Shown here in pieces: positions 8,332 to 17,270 of a stretch of 64,000 nucleotides of DNA. This DNA is from Nitrososphaerota archaeon (GTDB lineage Archaea; Thermoproteota; Nitrososphaeria_A; Caldarchaeales; JAVZCJ01), in contig JAVZCJ010000005.1 in the NCBI GenBank assembly GCA_038874475.1, forward strand, positions 1 to 64,000, written 5' to 3'. The notes beneath the pieces are model-generated. The model had not been told where the DNA came from. It made no database searches and saw only the letters and a list, made by a program, of their open reading frames with translations. Numbering within the stretch: the first letter of the stretch is position 1; each line of letters starts with the position of its first letter. The translations under genes and the position numbers were made by a program.

Positions 8332-9849
8332 ATGTACTTACTTGGAATAGATGTTGGTACATCTGGTACAAAATCAATAATATTTGATTTAAATGGAAAA
8401 ATTATATCTAGAGCATATGTAGAATATCCATTAATATTTCCTGATCATGGATTCATTGAACAAAACCCAGAAATATGGTGGGATGCAACTATTAAAACAA
8501 TCAAAAATGCTATGGAAAAAGAATCTATAAAAGCAAGCGAAATAAATTGCGTAGGTCTTAGTGGACATACAAACACTCCGTCTTTTATAGATAAAAGTGG
8601 TAAGCCTTTATATAATTCAATAGTATGGATGGATAGAAGAGCTGAAAAACAAGCTAATGCTATACATAAAAAAATTGGTAATGAGAAAATCCATAAAATC
8701 ACTGGTGTTAAAATAGATCCATTTTATTCAGTTTATAAAGTATTATGGTTAAAAGAAAATTATCCAAATATAATTGAAAAAATTCATGCAATATTACAAC
8801 CAAAAGATTATATTGGATTAAAACTTACTGGCGAATTCTTTCTTGATAAAGCATTAGCATCTTCAAGTGGTTATTTAGATATTAACAAAGGAGAATATGC
8901 GTATGATTTACTAGAGGAAATAGGTTTTCCAATAGAAAAACTTCCTAAACTTGTACTTCCCTATGAAATTGTTGGAGAAGTTAATGAAGAAGCAGCAAGA
9001 TTAATTGGATTGAAAAAAGGAACACCAGTAGTAGCTGGTAGTGGAGATGTAATGGTTAATGCTATTGGTTGTGGAACAATTGAAGCAGGTTCTGCATATA
9101 ATAAAATGGCTACTGCATCAGATATAGTTGTATGTATAGACCATCCAATTTTTGACCCAAAAACTAGGGTGGTTTTTTATAATCATATTTTATCCAATAA
9201 ATGGCTTCTTGTTGGCGGATCAAATAGTGGCATATGCTATAGATGGTTTAGAGATCAATTTGGTTCTATTGAGAAAGAAATTGCAAAAAGTTTAAATAAA
9301 GACCCTTATGAGATAATGGACGCTGAAGCAGAGAGTATAGAGCCAGGCTCGAATAATTTAATTTTCTTACCTTATTTAACTGGTGCTAGAAGTCCAATAT
9401 GGGATACAAATGCAAAAGGAGTATTTTTAGGTATTACTTTAAATCATGGAAAAAATCATTTTATACGTGCAATTTTAGAAGGAATTGCTTTTGATGTGAA
9501 GCATCGTATAGAAATTATTGAAAAAGATTTTGGAATTAAAATTAATGAAATAAGAATTGTTGGTGGTGGTGGGAGGTCAAATGTTTGGAGACAAATAATG
9601 GCAGATATTTATAATAAGCCAATACTTTTACCTGCAGGAAGTGAACAAGAATGCTTTGGTGCTGCAATTATTGCTGGATATGGAGCTAAAATATATAAAG
9701 ATATAACTAAAACTGTTAAAGAATTAGTTCCAATAATTGATATAAAAGAACCAAAAAAAGAAAATGTAGAAAAATATGCAAAATTATTTAAAATCTATGT
9801 AGAACTTTATGATAAGCTTAAGGAAGTATTTTATTTATTATCTCATTAA
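8332..9849 (+). CDS. FGGY-family carbohydrate kinase (xylulokinase-like)
   Basis: This 505-residue protein opens with YLLGIDVGTSGTKSIIFD, the phosphate-1 ATP motif of FGGY kinases. Further family motifs are GLSGHTNTPSF, IVWMDRRAE, the substrate-binding GDVMVNAIGCG region with AGSGD, and late RIVGGGGRSNVWRQIMADI followed by EQECFGAAIIAGYG. Such kinases phosphorylate xylulose, gluconate, glycerol, erythritol and similar polyols; the closest look is xylulokinase, but the sugar is not certain. It follows the LarA-family gene and may share a pathway for a hydroxyacid or sugar acid, which is inference. Confidence 0.9.
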   Translation: MYLLGIDVGTSGTKSIIFDLNGKIISRAYVEYPLIFPDHGFIEQNPEIWWDATIKTIKNAMEKESIKASEINCVGLSGHTNTPSFIDKSGKPLYNSIVWMDRRAEKQANAIHKKIGNEKIHKITGVKIDPFYSVYKVLWLKENYPNIIEKIHAILQPKDYIGLKLTGEFFLDKALASSSGYLDINKGEYAYDLLEEIGFPIEKLPKLVLPYEIVGEVNEEAARLIGLKKGTPVVAGSGDVMVNAIGCGTIEAGSAYNKMATASDIVVCIDHPIFDPKTRVVFYNHILSNKWLLVGGSNSGICYRWFRDQFGSIEKEIAKSLNKDPYEIMDAEAESIEPGSNNLIFLPYLTGARSPIWDTNAKGVFLGITLNHGKNHFIRAILEGIAFDVKHRIEIIEKDFGIKINEIRIVGGGGRSNVWRQIMADIYNKPILLPAGSEQECFGAAIIAGYGAKIYKDITKTVKELVPIIDIKEPKKENVEKYAKLFKIYVELYDKLKEVFYLLSH

Positions 9850-10027
9850 AGATTTTTAATCTTAATTTTTAATATAAATATTTATAAAAAAGTTACTTAA
9901 AAAGAAACTATGTTTAATAGGAGATGCATTCAATTTGTATTTACAATTCTTAAATTATGAAATAAATGTAAAGCTTCTTTTTAAAATAACTTAATCATTT
10001 CATTTACTAATATACAAAGTGATTTTT

Positions 10028-11017
10028 ATGTCATTTTCAGTTGAAACATATGATTTAACACGTATATTCAAATCTAAGCAAAGTGGTAGAATAAATATTG
10101 TAAAAGCTTTAGATAATGTTAATTTAAAAGTTTCTAAAGGAGAACTTTTTGGTTTACTTGGTCCAAATGGAGCTGGAAAAACAACTTTAATAAAAATTCT
10201 TTGCACTCTTCTATTTCCTACATCTGGAAAAGCTTATGTAAATGGATATGATGTTTTAAAAGATACTTCAAAAATTAGAGAAATAATAAATGTTGCTAGT
10301 GGAGGAGAAACACCTGGATATGGAATTTTAACTGTTAAAGAAAATCTATGGTTCTTCTCTCAACTTTATGGAATACCAAATAGAATAGCTAAAGAAAGGA
10401 TTAATGAACTTTTAGAAATAGTTGATCTAAAAGATAAAGCTAATGAAAGATTGAATAAACTTTCAAGCGGTATGAAACAAAAATTAAATATAGCTAGGAG
10501 CTTGCTTAATGATCCTCAAATACTTTTTCTTGATGAACCTACTCTTGGATTAGATGTTATTTCAGCTCATCAAATAAGAGAATATATTAAATATTGGATT
10601 AAAGAAAAGGAAAATAGAACTATTTTTCTCACAACTCATTATATGGCTGAAGCTGAGGAATTATGTGATAGAGTTGCAATTATAGACGAAGGGAAAATAA
10701 TAGCATGTGACACACCTGAAAATTTAAAGAAAATGGTTTCAAGAGGGTCTTCATTTGAAATAGAAATAGCTTACATGAATGATGAAAAAATTAATCTATT
10801 AAAAAATTTAAAAGGTATTATAGCACTTTCTTTTAATCATAAAATTAATGAAAGTTTAACAATTATAAAAATCATCGTTGAAAATGAATCGATTATTTCT
10901 GATGTTATTTCTATGATTTTAAATCTTAAATCAAAAGTAATTTCTCTTAGAAAAATTGAACCAACATTAGAAACAGTTTTTATGTCATTGGTTGGAAAAG
11001 GTTTGGAAAATGATTAA
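10028..11017 (+). CDS. ABC-2 exporter ATP-binding protein (DrrA-like)
   Basis: The 329-residue ATPase has Walker A GPNGAGKTT (about residues 45-53), signature LSSGMKQKLNIARSL, Walker B LFLDEPTLGLD and the H-loop TTHYMAEAEEL. A C-terminal extension of about 80 residues follows, as in DrrA/CcmA-type exporters. It powers the two membrane proteins encoded next and probably moves a lipid, drug or polysaccharide out of the cell. The start at ATG 10028 is chosen over GTG 10019. The stop overlaps the first permease start by 8 bases, so translation is coupled. Confidence 0.9.
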   Translation: MSFSVETYDLTRIFKSKQSGRINIVKALDNVNLKVSKGELFGLLGPNGAGKTTLIKILCTLLFPTSGKAYVNGYDVLKDTSKIREIINVASGGETPGYGILTVKENLWFFSQLYGIPNRIAKERINELLEIVDLKDKANERLNKLSSGMKQKLNIARSLLNDPQILFLDEPTLGLDVISAHQIREYIKYWIKEKENRTIFLTTHYMAEAEELCDRVAIIDEGKIIACDTPENLKKMVSRGSSFEIEIAYMNDEKINLLKNLKGIIALSFNHKINESLTIIKIIVENESIISDVISMILNLKSKVISLRKIEPTLETVFMSLVGKGLEND

Positions 11018-11819
11018 ATCATTCATGAGAAATTTAAGAGCTATATATGGAAGAGTATATGTAAGAATAATTGGTGGAAATAGATATTTACATGAAATTT
11101 TTGCAGATGCTTTTTTACCATTATTAAATCTTTCAGCATATGTTTTTGTCTATAAAGCTATGAATGCACCTCAAGATTTAGCTAGTTTTGTTATTATTGG
11201 GGGTGTAATGGTAACATTTTGGTTGAATGTTTTATGGAGTATGGGTGCTCAATTATATTGGGAGAAAGAAATGGGCAATTTAGAAGTTTTTTTACTAGCT
11301 CCTATTTCAAGAATGGCTATATTATTTGGCATGGCTATAGGAGGTATGATAAATACTTCTCTTAGAGCCTTAGCAACATTAATTTTAGGATTATACATTT
11401 TTAATGTTAAATTTAATATGAGTAATCCTATGCTAGTACTTACTATTTTTATATTAACATTAATAGCTCTTTATGCTTTAGGTATGCTATTCTCTTCTTT
11501 ATTCTTATTGTTTGGTAGAGAAGCATGGCATTCAGCAAATCTTTTACAAGAACCAATATATTTCCTTTCAGGAATATATTTTCCAATAAAATATTTTCCA
11601 TTTTGGCTTCAAGTTGTTGCTTCTTTAATACCCCTTACAATTGGCTTAGATGCTATAAGAAAATTAATTATTTATGGATACGATTTTATTGATATTCATT
11701 TACATTTCTTTTTATTAATTTTCCTTTCTATTGTATTATTAATACTTGCTAAATCCTCTTTAAACTATATGGAAAAAATTGCTAAAAAAGAAGGGAGGTT
11801 AACTCTTAGATGGGCTTAA
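11010..11819 (+). CDS. ABC-2 type transporter permease
   Basis: About 269 residues with six hydrophobic segments, matching the ABC-2 permease family (DrrB-like). The amphipathic N terminus leads into FLPLLNLSAYVFVYKA, and the conserved late segment EPIYFLSGIYFPIKYFPFWLQ matches the family signature region. The ATG at 11010 overlaps the end of the ATPase gene. It probably dimerises with the second permease encoded at 11810. Substrate unknown. Confidence 0.85.
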   Translation: MIKSFMRNLRAIYGRVYVRIIGGNRYLHEIFADAFLPLLNLSAYVFVYKAMNAPQDLASFVIIGGVMVTFWLNVLWSMGAQLYWEKEMGNLEVFLLAPISRMAILFGMAIGGMINTSLRALATLILGLYIFNVKFNMSNPMLVLTIFILTLIALYALGMLFSSLFLLFGREAWHSANLLQEPIYFLSGIYFPIKYFPFWLQVVASLIPLTIGLDAIRKLIIYGYDFIDIHLHFFLLIFLSIVLLILAKSSLNYMEKIAKKEGRLTLRWA

Positions 11820-12646
11820 TAAAAAATTTAAAAACTTTTAAATGTGCTTTTTGGCTTGGTTTCAAAATAGAAAGCAATTGGACAGATCCTTTCTTATTTG
11901 CAATATATTCTTTAATTAGGCCTTTATCAAGCTTATTGATAATAATATTTGTTTATATTGTCGGAGCGTTATCTGGTTATAGCAATCCTGATTATGCAAC
12001 ATATATGGTTTTAGGGAATGCATTCTTCATTTTTGCAGCTCAAGCAATTTATGGTTCTATATGGATGATACATGATGATAGAGAACATTATCAAATAATC
12101 AAGTATGTATATGTTTCTCCATCAAATTTCTATATATACTATGTTGGTAGAGGAGCTTTTGCTTTCCTTTTATCGTCTGCATTTTCTTCTTTAATTACAA
12201 TTTTTGTTGGAGTAACATTCTTAGGAGTTAAAATAGATTTTCTAAAAATAGATTATTCGTTTTTCATATTAAATTTTTTAATTAGTTTAATAGGTTTGAT
12301 TTCTCTTAGTATGATACTTGCTTCTATCGGATTCTTTACAACTAGAACTATGTGGAGTTTATCAGAAGGTTTAGCAGGGCTATTCTTTTTATTCTGCGGG
12401 ATTCTTTTTAAACCTGAACAATTTCCATATCCTTTACAAATATTTTCTTATATGCTTCCTTTAACTTATTGGGTCTCTCTTTTTAGAAATTCTTTATTAG
12501 GATTAAGAATGGAATCTTTAATGAATGAATTTATTATAAGTTCAGGATATACTATATTTTTATTATTATTTTCAATAATGCTCTTTAGGTATTCTTTACG
12601 TATAGCAAAAAAGAAAGGGATAATAGATGCTATATTAACATTTTAA
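11810..12646 (+). CDS. ABC-2 type transporter permease (second subunit)
   Basis: A 278-residue, six-segment ABC-2 permease. It shows the family pattern FFLFCGILFKPEQFPYPLQIFSYMLPLTYW near residues 195-225. A strong ribosome site gggaggt (11793-11799) lies inside the preceding gene, and the start overlaps it by 10 bases. The two permeases and ATPase form a compact three-gene exporter operon, so a heterodimeric membrane part is likely. Confidence 0.85.
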   Translation: MGLIKNLKTFKCAFWLGFKIESNWTDPFLFAIYSLIRPLSSLLIIIFVYIVGALSGYSNPDYATYMVLGNAFFIFAAQAIYGSIWMIHDDREHYQIIKYVYVSPSNFYIYYVGRGAFAFLLSSAFSSLITIFVGVTFLGVKIDFLKIDYSFFILNFLISLIGLISLSMILASIGFFTTRTMWSLSEGLAGLFFLFCGILFKPEQFPYPLQIFSYMLPLTYWVSLFRNSLLGLRMESLMNEFIISSGYTIFLLLFSIMLFRYSLRIAKKKGIIDAILTF

Positions 12647-12657
12647 AAATTTATAAG
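12642..12657 (+). promoter_or_regulatory. TATA-box-like promoter of trm56
   Basis: An AT box tttaaaaatttataag lies about 30 bases before the ATG at 12685, overlapping the end of the permease gene. The spacing fits a leaderless transcript. Confidence 0.4.
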
Positions 12658-12684
12658 TTTTACTTATTTTATAAAAGTAATGTT

Positions 12685-13206
12685 ATGAAGATTTTTGTTT
12701 TAAGACTTGGGCATAGAAAAATTAGAGATGAAAGGGTAAGCACTCATTGTGGACTTGTAGCTAGAGCATTAGGAGCCAATGGAATAATATACTCAGGTGA
12801 AAGAGATGATGAAATAATAGATTCTGTAAAAAAAGTAGTTAAAAAATGGGGCGGGAAATTTGAAATTTCTTATGAAGAAAATTGGAGAAAAATATTAAAA
12901 AATTGGAATGGAAAAATAGTTCATTTAACAATGTATGGTATTCCAATTCAAGATAAGATTGATGAGATTAGAAAATGTAATGAAGATTTGCTTATTGTAA
13001 TAGGTTCTGAAAAAGTACCGTTCGAAGTTTATAAATTAGCAAATTGGAATATAGCTATAACAAATCAACCTCACTCAGAAATCGCTGCATTGGCAATTTT
13101 CTTAGATAGATTATTTATGGGGGAGGAGCTTAATAAAAATTTTGAAAATTCTGAAGTTAAAATTATTCCTCAAGAAAAAGGTAAAAAACTTATTAAGTTG
13201 AAATAA
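12685..13206 (+). CDS. trm56: tRNA (cytidine(56)-2'-O)-methyltransferase
   Basis: The 173-residue protein matches aTrm56, the archaeal SPOUT methyltransferase that methylates the ribose of C56 in the tRNA T-loop. Supporting sequence includes the opening LRLGHRKIRDERVSTHCGL, then IVHLTMYGIPIQDKI, and the SAM-knot region IVIGSEKVPFEVY and WNIAITNQPHSEIAALAIFLDRL. The length fits the family (about 170-190). It uses S-adenosylmethionine and acts as a dimer in known members. A promoter-like box is upstream; a small unknown gene follows on the same strand. Confidence 0.93.
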   Translation: MKIFVLRLGHRKIRDERVSTHCGLVARALGANGIIYSGERDDEIIDSVKKVVKKWGGKFEISYEENWRKILKNWNGKIVHLTMYGIPIQDKIDEIRKCNEDLLIVIGSEKVPFEVYKLANWNIAITNQPHSEIAALAIFLDRLFMGEELNKNFENSEVKIIPQEKGKKLIKLK

Positions 13207-13230
13207 ATTAAACTTTAATTGTGATTTGGT

Positions 13231-13536
13231 ATGGTAATTGAAGATAGAAGGCCCAGACTTCAAGGAATAGTTCTATCAATAGATAAAACTGGTGAGAAGA
13301 AAATAGATGAAGAAGGTAATGAATGGGAAAAATGTATTTTTACGTTGGAATTAACAAATTTTTCTAAGCGTACACCAGAATTATCTGTACCTGAAGAAAT
13401 AAAAGGGAAAAAAATAAAATTGGTTAGATATTGTTGTTTTGATTGGCATTATAAAATTGGGATAAGAAAAACATTAGATCCTGAAGAAACTGAAGCAGTA
13501 TTAAAAAATAAAAAAACTGAAACAGTTTATTGGTAA
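13231..13536 (+). CDS. Small conserved-looking protein of unknown function
   Basis: I do not recognise this 101-residue protein. It is rich in beta-prone segments (GIVLSIDKTGEKKI, CIFTLELTNFSK) and ends with a KLVRYCCFDWHYKIGIRKTL region and charged tail. The layout could be a small beta-barrel such as an OB-like fold, but that is a guess. It follows trm56 by 24 bases and may be co-transcribed. It ends 2 bases before the convergent DUF429 gene. Confidence 0.65.
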   Translation: MVIEDRRPRLQGIVLSIDKTGEKKIDEEGNEWEKCIFTLELTNFSKRTPELSVPEEIKGKKIKLVRYCCFDWHYKIGIRKTLDPEETEAVLKNKKTETVYW

Positions 13537-13538
13537 AT

Positions 13539-14123
13539 TTACAATTTTGGCATTATTATAATTCCCTCATCATTATCTCCATAGGCGATATATTTTTTTT
13601 CAAGGTAAAGTTTTGCTGTAAAAGCTGAAGTAACAGCATCTAGTTCATGGTCTGTCATATTTTCTGATAATCCTTTTATTCCAAGTTTCTCTAATCCTTT
13701 TCTAAGCTCTTCTGTACTTTTACTTTTTCTAGGTATTTTTAATAAATCTTGTGCTCCACCTGGATATACTTCTATTACTTCAAACCCTTTTTTATTCAAT
13801 ATTTTTTTTAATTTTATTCCTCTTTTAGTAAGTTCTCTCATTGGTCCTAAAGTAATTGGAAAAAATTTAATCTTATTTCTTAATAATTCTTTATCGCATT
13901 CTCTCAAATGTATATTTGATTTCTTCTCTAATGATCTTCTACCTTTTGGAAGACTTAATGGTGCATCTATTGCAATGATTTTAGGATTTTCTTCTAGAAT
14001 ATTTCTAATAATTTCTCTATCTTTATAAAGTATTTTTGTTATTACATTCATTTTATCATCCATTATACAAAATCCTGTAGGTCTATTTTCTGTTCCTGCA
14101 AGATCTATTCCAATAACCTTCAT
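13539..14123 (-). CDS. DUF429 family protein (RNase H-fold, predicted nuclease)
   Basis: The 194 residues match DUF429 (COG2410), a predicted RNase H-like fold. Signatures are the N-terminal VIGIDLAGTENRPTGF, the IIAIDAPLSLP segment (about 50-60) and MTDHELDAVTSAFTA near the C terminus, which together supply the acidic residues expected of a nuclease core. No activity is firmly assigned to archaeal members. It sits convergently beside the small unknown gene at 13231. Confidence 0.8.
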   Translation of the reverse strand: MKVIGIDLAGTENRPTGFCIMDDKMNVITKILYKDREIIRNILEENPKIIAIDAPLSLPKGRRSLEKKSNIHLRECDKELLRNKIKFFPITLGPMRELTKRGIKLKKILNKKGFEVIEVYPGGAQDLLKIPRKSKSTEELRKGLEKLGIKGLSENMTDHELDAVTSAFTAKLYLEKKYIAYGDNDEGIIIMPKL

Positions 14124-14243
14124 TTTTAATTTAAAATAGATATTAGAAATTTAAAATATTTTAAAAATAAAAGGAAAAAACATAAAATTTAAATTATTAG
14201 AATTTAAAATATATTTTGAAAATTAAAGGATTGGTGTATTTTA

Positions 14244-14936
14244 TTGGTTGTTTGTCCTTCATGTGGTATTAATACTTCTTTTTGTCCTAATTGTGGACAC
14301 TCTCTTACAAAAGATAGTATAATATGTGATTCATGTAAAAAAGTAATTAATTATTGTTTTAATTGCAATGCTCCTTTAAGAAAAGTTTTTGAAGAAACAA
14401 AAATAAAAGAAATTGAAGCATCAATTCTTGAAAAACCTCCTAAAATTTCTTTAAAAGTATGTTTCTTTCATCCTAAAATAGAAGCTATTGCAAAATGTGA
14501 TGCATGTGATAAATTATTATGTAAAGATTGTGCAAAAAAATTTGGAGACCTTACTTTATGTCCAGAAGATTATCCTAAAGATATCGAAGCTGTTGAATAT
14601 GCTCCTCCAACTATTAAAAAATATCCTAAAAATTCATTAACATTAATTTCATCCTCAATAATTTTATTCTTTTTACAAATATTTTTTATTGAATATCAAT
14701 CTTTATTTCTTGAAAAAACTTTGCTTATGAGCATTAGCTACATGATTTTTGTTTTACTTATGATAATTGCATTAATGATAGCATCCATTATATTGATAAT
14801 TAAGTCGAAGCATCCAGCCTTAGGCTCTTTTATAATAATGTTTTCCTCATTAATTGGCCTTTTTATTGGAGGGGGTTTCTTCATAGGAAGTATTCTGGGA
14901 GTAGCAGGAGGACTTATATCATTAGTGGAAAGTTAA
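14244..14936 (+). CDS. Zinc-ribbon/B-box protein with C-terminal membrane segments
   Basis: The 230-residue protein starts with two or three Cys-pair ribbons (CPSCGINTSFCPNCG, CDSCKK, CFNCN) within the first 45 residues. A B-box-like zinc unit follows near 75-110 (CFFHPKIEAIAKCDACDKLLCKDC). Three or more hydrophobic segments fill residues 130-230, ending in a Gly-rich helix. It looks like a cytoplasm-facing zinc module anchored in the membrane. TTG is used as start, since the first ribbon lies directly after it. Function unknown. Confidence 0.7.
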   Translation: MVVCPSCGINTSFCPNCGHSLTKDSIICDSCKKVINYCFNCNAPLRKVFEETKIKEIEASILEKPPKISLKVCFFHPKIEAIAKCDACDKLLCKDCAKKFGDLTLCPEDYPKDIEAVEYAPPTIKKYPKNSLTLISSSIILFFLQIFFIEYQSLFLEKTLLMSISYMIFVLLMIIALMIASIILIIKSKHPALGSFIIMFSSLIGLFIGGGFFIGSILGVAGGLISLVES

Positions 14937-14962
14937 TTAAAAGGTTTTTTCAAATATTTTTT

Positions 14963-15160
14963 ATGAAATCATCGAATTATAAAGTTGTTATTTGTCCATC
15001 TTGTAATAATGTTCAAGTTATAGTAGCTAAGAAAATTTTTAAATGTAAGTTTTGCGGATTTAAAACTGAAGTAACAAAATTAAGAATAATTTTCTCTACT
15101 AATAATGCTTCTGAAGCTGGAATTGTAGCTCGTAACATTAAGTTTGAACTAAAAAGATAA
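14963..15160 (+). CDS. Small zinc-ribbon protein (DUF1922-like)
   Basis: A 65-residue protein with a four-Cys ribbon, ICPSCNNVQVI then KCKFCGFK, followed by a beta-rich tail ending near AGIVARNIKFE. It resembles small archaeal zinc-ribbon proteins of the DUF1922 type, of unknown role. It is 26 bases downstream of the zinc/membrane gene and on the same strand, so may be co-transcribed with it. Confidence 0.65.
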   Translation: MKSSNYKVVICPSCNNVQVIVAKKIFKCKFCGFKTEVTKLRIIFSTNNASEAGIVARNIKFELKR

Positions 15161-15323
15161 TTTTTCGCTTTGTAAAATATTTCTTTATTAATTTGAAAAC
15201 TAGTATTCTCTTCTTTTATTCAAAAATAGAAGACTTTATATAAAATGCATGCTTTATGTTGTTAAAGTATTAATGATGCTATTCCTATTTCTTTTTAAAC
15301 TCATCGATTATATTATGGTCAAT

Positions 15324-16526
15324 TTAGTGCATTTCAAACATTTTATTAAATATTCCAATAGCATCTTCATAACTTACTTTGCGAGGATTATGTATAAGCA
15401 ATCTTTTAATTTTAATTGTTTCTTGAGCTAATTCTGGAATATCTTCCATAGATGCTCCTTTAATTTCTTTTAAACTTATTGGCAATCCAACATCTTTCAT
15501 AAGTTTCTTTATAGAATTTACCACTTTTATTGAATTTTCTTCTAAAGAACTATCAATTCTTTCACCTAAAGCTTTTGCTATATTGAAAATTTTCTCTTCT
15601 AAAACCATAGAATTATATTCTATGGTATATGGAAGAGCTAATGCGCACGAAACTCCATGTGATAAATGATATTTTACTCCTAAAACTAATCCTATAGCAT
15701 GTCCTAAGCATACCATAGCATTTGCAATACATATTCCAGCCATTGTAGCAGCAATAGACATATAATATCTAGCTTCAATATCATTTCCATTAAAATATGC
15801 CCTTCTTAAATATTTTGAAATAATTTCTATAACTTTTAATGAAATAGTATCTGTTAAAATATTTCCACCGAGGGACATATATGCTTCTATTGCGTGGCTT
15901 AATGCATCAAAACCTGTAGAGGCAGTTAAATGAGGTGGTAAAGAAATTGTTACAAGCGGGTCAACTATAGCTACATCAGCAAATAAATAATCACTATATA
16001 CTGATACCTTGGTATTCCCTTTTGTAAATACTGATACACGTGTTATTTCACTTCCTGTTCCAGCAGTTGTAGGTATTAATATTTTTGGCAATCCCGGTTT
16101 TTTTACTAAGTCAAAACCAAGATAATCTTCAATTTTTCCAGGATTTGTTGCAAGTATGGAAGCAATTTTTGCAGTATCAAGAACACTTCCTCCTCCAAAT
16201 CCTACTATTAAATCAAAATTTTTTCCTTCAACAATATTTTTTATTCCTTCAGATGTAGACAATTTAGGCTCAGGTTCAACTTCATTAAAAACTTCTATAC
16301 TGTACCCTGCTTTTTCTAAGTATTGTATAACATTTTTTACTAAATTTGTTTTTTCTAAACTTTTATCTGTTATTAATAATGCTTTTTTACCACCTATATT
16401 CTTTGCTTCTTCTGTTATTCTTTCTAAAGAATTCAATCCAAAAATAATTTTTTTTGGCATTTTTAAATAATATATTTTAAATAATGGATGTATTTCTCTT
16501 AATTGTTCAATTTCATTCATATTCAT
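15324..16526 (-). CDS. Iron-containing alcohol dehydrogenase
   Basis: About 400 residues of the group III iron alcohol dehydrogenase family. The NAD-binding GGGSVLDTAKI motif is near residue 115, followed by PTTAGTGSEITR. Metal-binding motifs are DALSHAIEAYMS and later CLGHAIGLVLG with HLSHGVSCALALPY. Such enzymes interconvert alcohols or hydroxyacids and aldehydes with NAD(P)H. It lies 33 bases after livF on the same strand, as the last gene of the transporter operon, so it may act on the imported substrate or its product. ATG 16526 is preferred over GTG 16529. Confidence 0.88.
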   Translation of the reverse strand: MNMNEIEQLREIHPLFKIYYLKMPKKIIFGLNSLERITEEAKNIGGKKALLITDKSLEKTNLVKNVIQYLEKAGYSIEVFNEVEPEPKLSTSEGIKNIVEGKNFDLIVGFGGGSVLDTAKIASILATNPGKIEDYLGFDLVKKPGLPKILIPTTAGTGSEITRVSVFTKGNTKVSVYSDYLFADVAIVDPLVTISLPPHLTASTGFDALSHAIEAYMSLGGNILTDTISLKVIEIISKYLRRAYFNGNDIEARYYMSIAATMAGICIANAMVCLGHAIGLVLGVKYHLSHGVSCALALPYTIEYNSMVLEEKIFNIAKALGERIDSSLEENSIKVVNSIKKLMKDVGLPISLKEIKGASMEDIPELAQETIKIKRLLIHNPRKVSYEDAIGIFNKMFEMH

Positions 16527-16562
16527 CACTTTCTATATTAAATAAAAAATTTAAAAACATTT

Positions 16563-17270
16563 TTAGAACCCTCTTAAAACTTTTAAAACTTCCTCTTTCT
16601 TTAAAACTTCTTCTGGATATCCTTCAAATATTATTTCTCCTCTCTCTATAATAAATATTCTATCAGCTAATTTTGAAGCATGTAATAAATTTGATTCGGC
16701 AATTAAAATCGATATTCCTCTATCTCTTATTTTCTTAATACTTTCATAAAAATGTTTAGTAATAATTGGTGCTAGCCCTTCTAATGGTTCGTCTAATAAT
16801 AGAAATTTAGGAGAAAGTGCTAAAGCTCTAGCTATTGCAAGCATTTTTTGTTCTCCACCACTAAGATATCCACCTTTTCTATTCATTAATTTTTCAATTA
16901 TTGGAAATATTTGAAATACTTCTTTAAATACTTCATTTTTCTTATTTGAATTTGATAAAGCTACTTCAATGTTTTCTTTAGCAGTCATATCCGTAAATAT
17001 TTTCCTATCATCAGGAGCATATCCAATACCCATTTTAGCTCTTTTATAAGGTGGAAGATTTGTTATATCTTTTCCATTAAAAATTATTCTACCTTTTTTC
17101 AATGGAATTATTCCAATAATGCTTTTCATAGTAGTTGTTTTTCCAGCTCCATTTCTACCTAAAATCATTACTATTTCTTTTTCCTTAACATTCAATGAGA
17201 CTTTTCTTAATATATCTACCCCACCTAAACTTACTTCTATATTTTCTACTTCTAACATTAAACTATTCAA
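16563..17270 (-). CDS. livF: Branched-chain-type amino acid ABC transporter ATPase LivF
   Basis: The 235-residue ATPase is LivF-type: Walker A GRNGAGKTT, the LivF mark KGRIIFNGKDITNLPPYKRA and GIGYAPDDRKIF, signature LSGGEQKML, and Walker B LLLDEPLEGLAP. It works with LivG and the LivH/LivM channel. It overlaps livG by 8 bases. Start may be TTG 17270 or ATG 17258. A 52-base segment is identical to livG (see repeat entries). Such transporters import branched-chain amino acids but also urea, amides or aromatic acids. Confidence 0.9.
   Translation of the reverse strand: MNSLMLEVENIEVSLGGVDILRKVSLNVKEKEIVMILGRNGAGKTTTMKSIIGIIPLKKGRIIFNGKDITNLPPYKRAKMGIGYAPDDRKIFTDMTAKENIEVALSNSNKKNEVFKEVFQIFPIIEKLMNRKGGYLSGGEQKMLAIARALALSPKFLLLDEPLEGLAPIITKHFYESIKKIRDRGISILIAESNLLHASKLADRIFIIERGEIIFEGYPEEVLKKEEVLKVLRGF
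17022..17073. repeat. 52-base tract identical to livG copy
   Basis: This stretch of livF matches 17761-17812 in livG base for base, encoding KDITNLPPYKRAKMGIG in both. The surrounding bases differ at once on each side. Identity over third codon positions suggests recent gene conversion. Confidence 0.85.

Noticed and set aside
15161-15323. C/D box RNA near 15280
   Set aside because: An aatgatgc sequence resembles a C box, but no D box (CTGA) at fitting distance was found.
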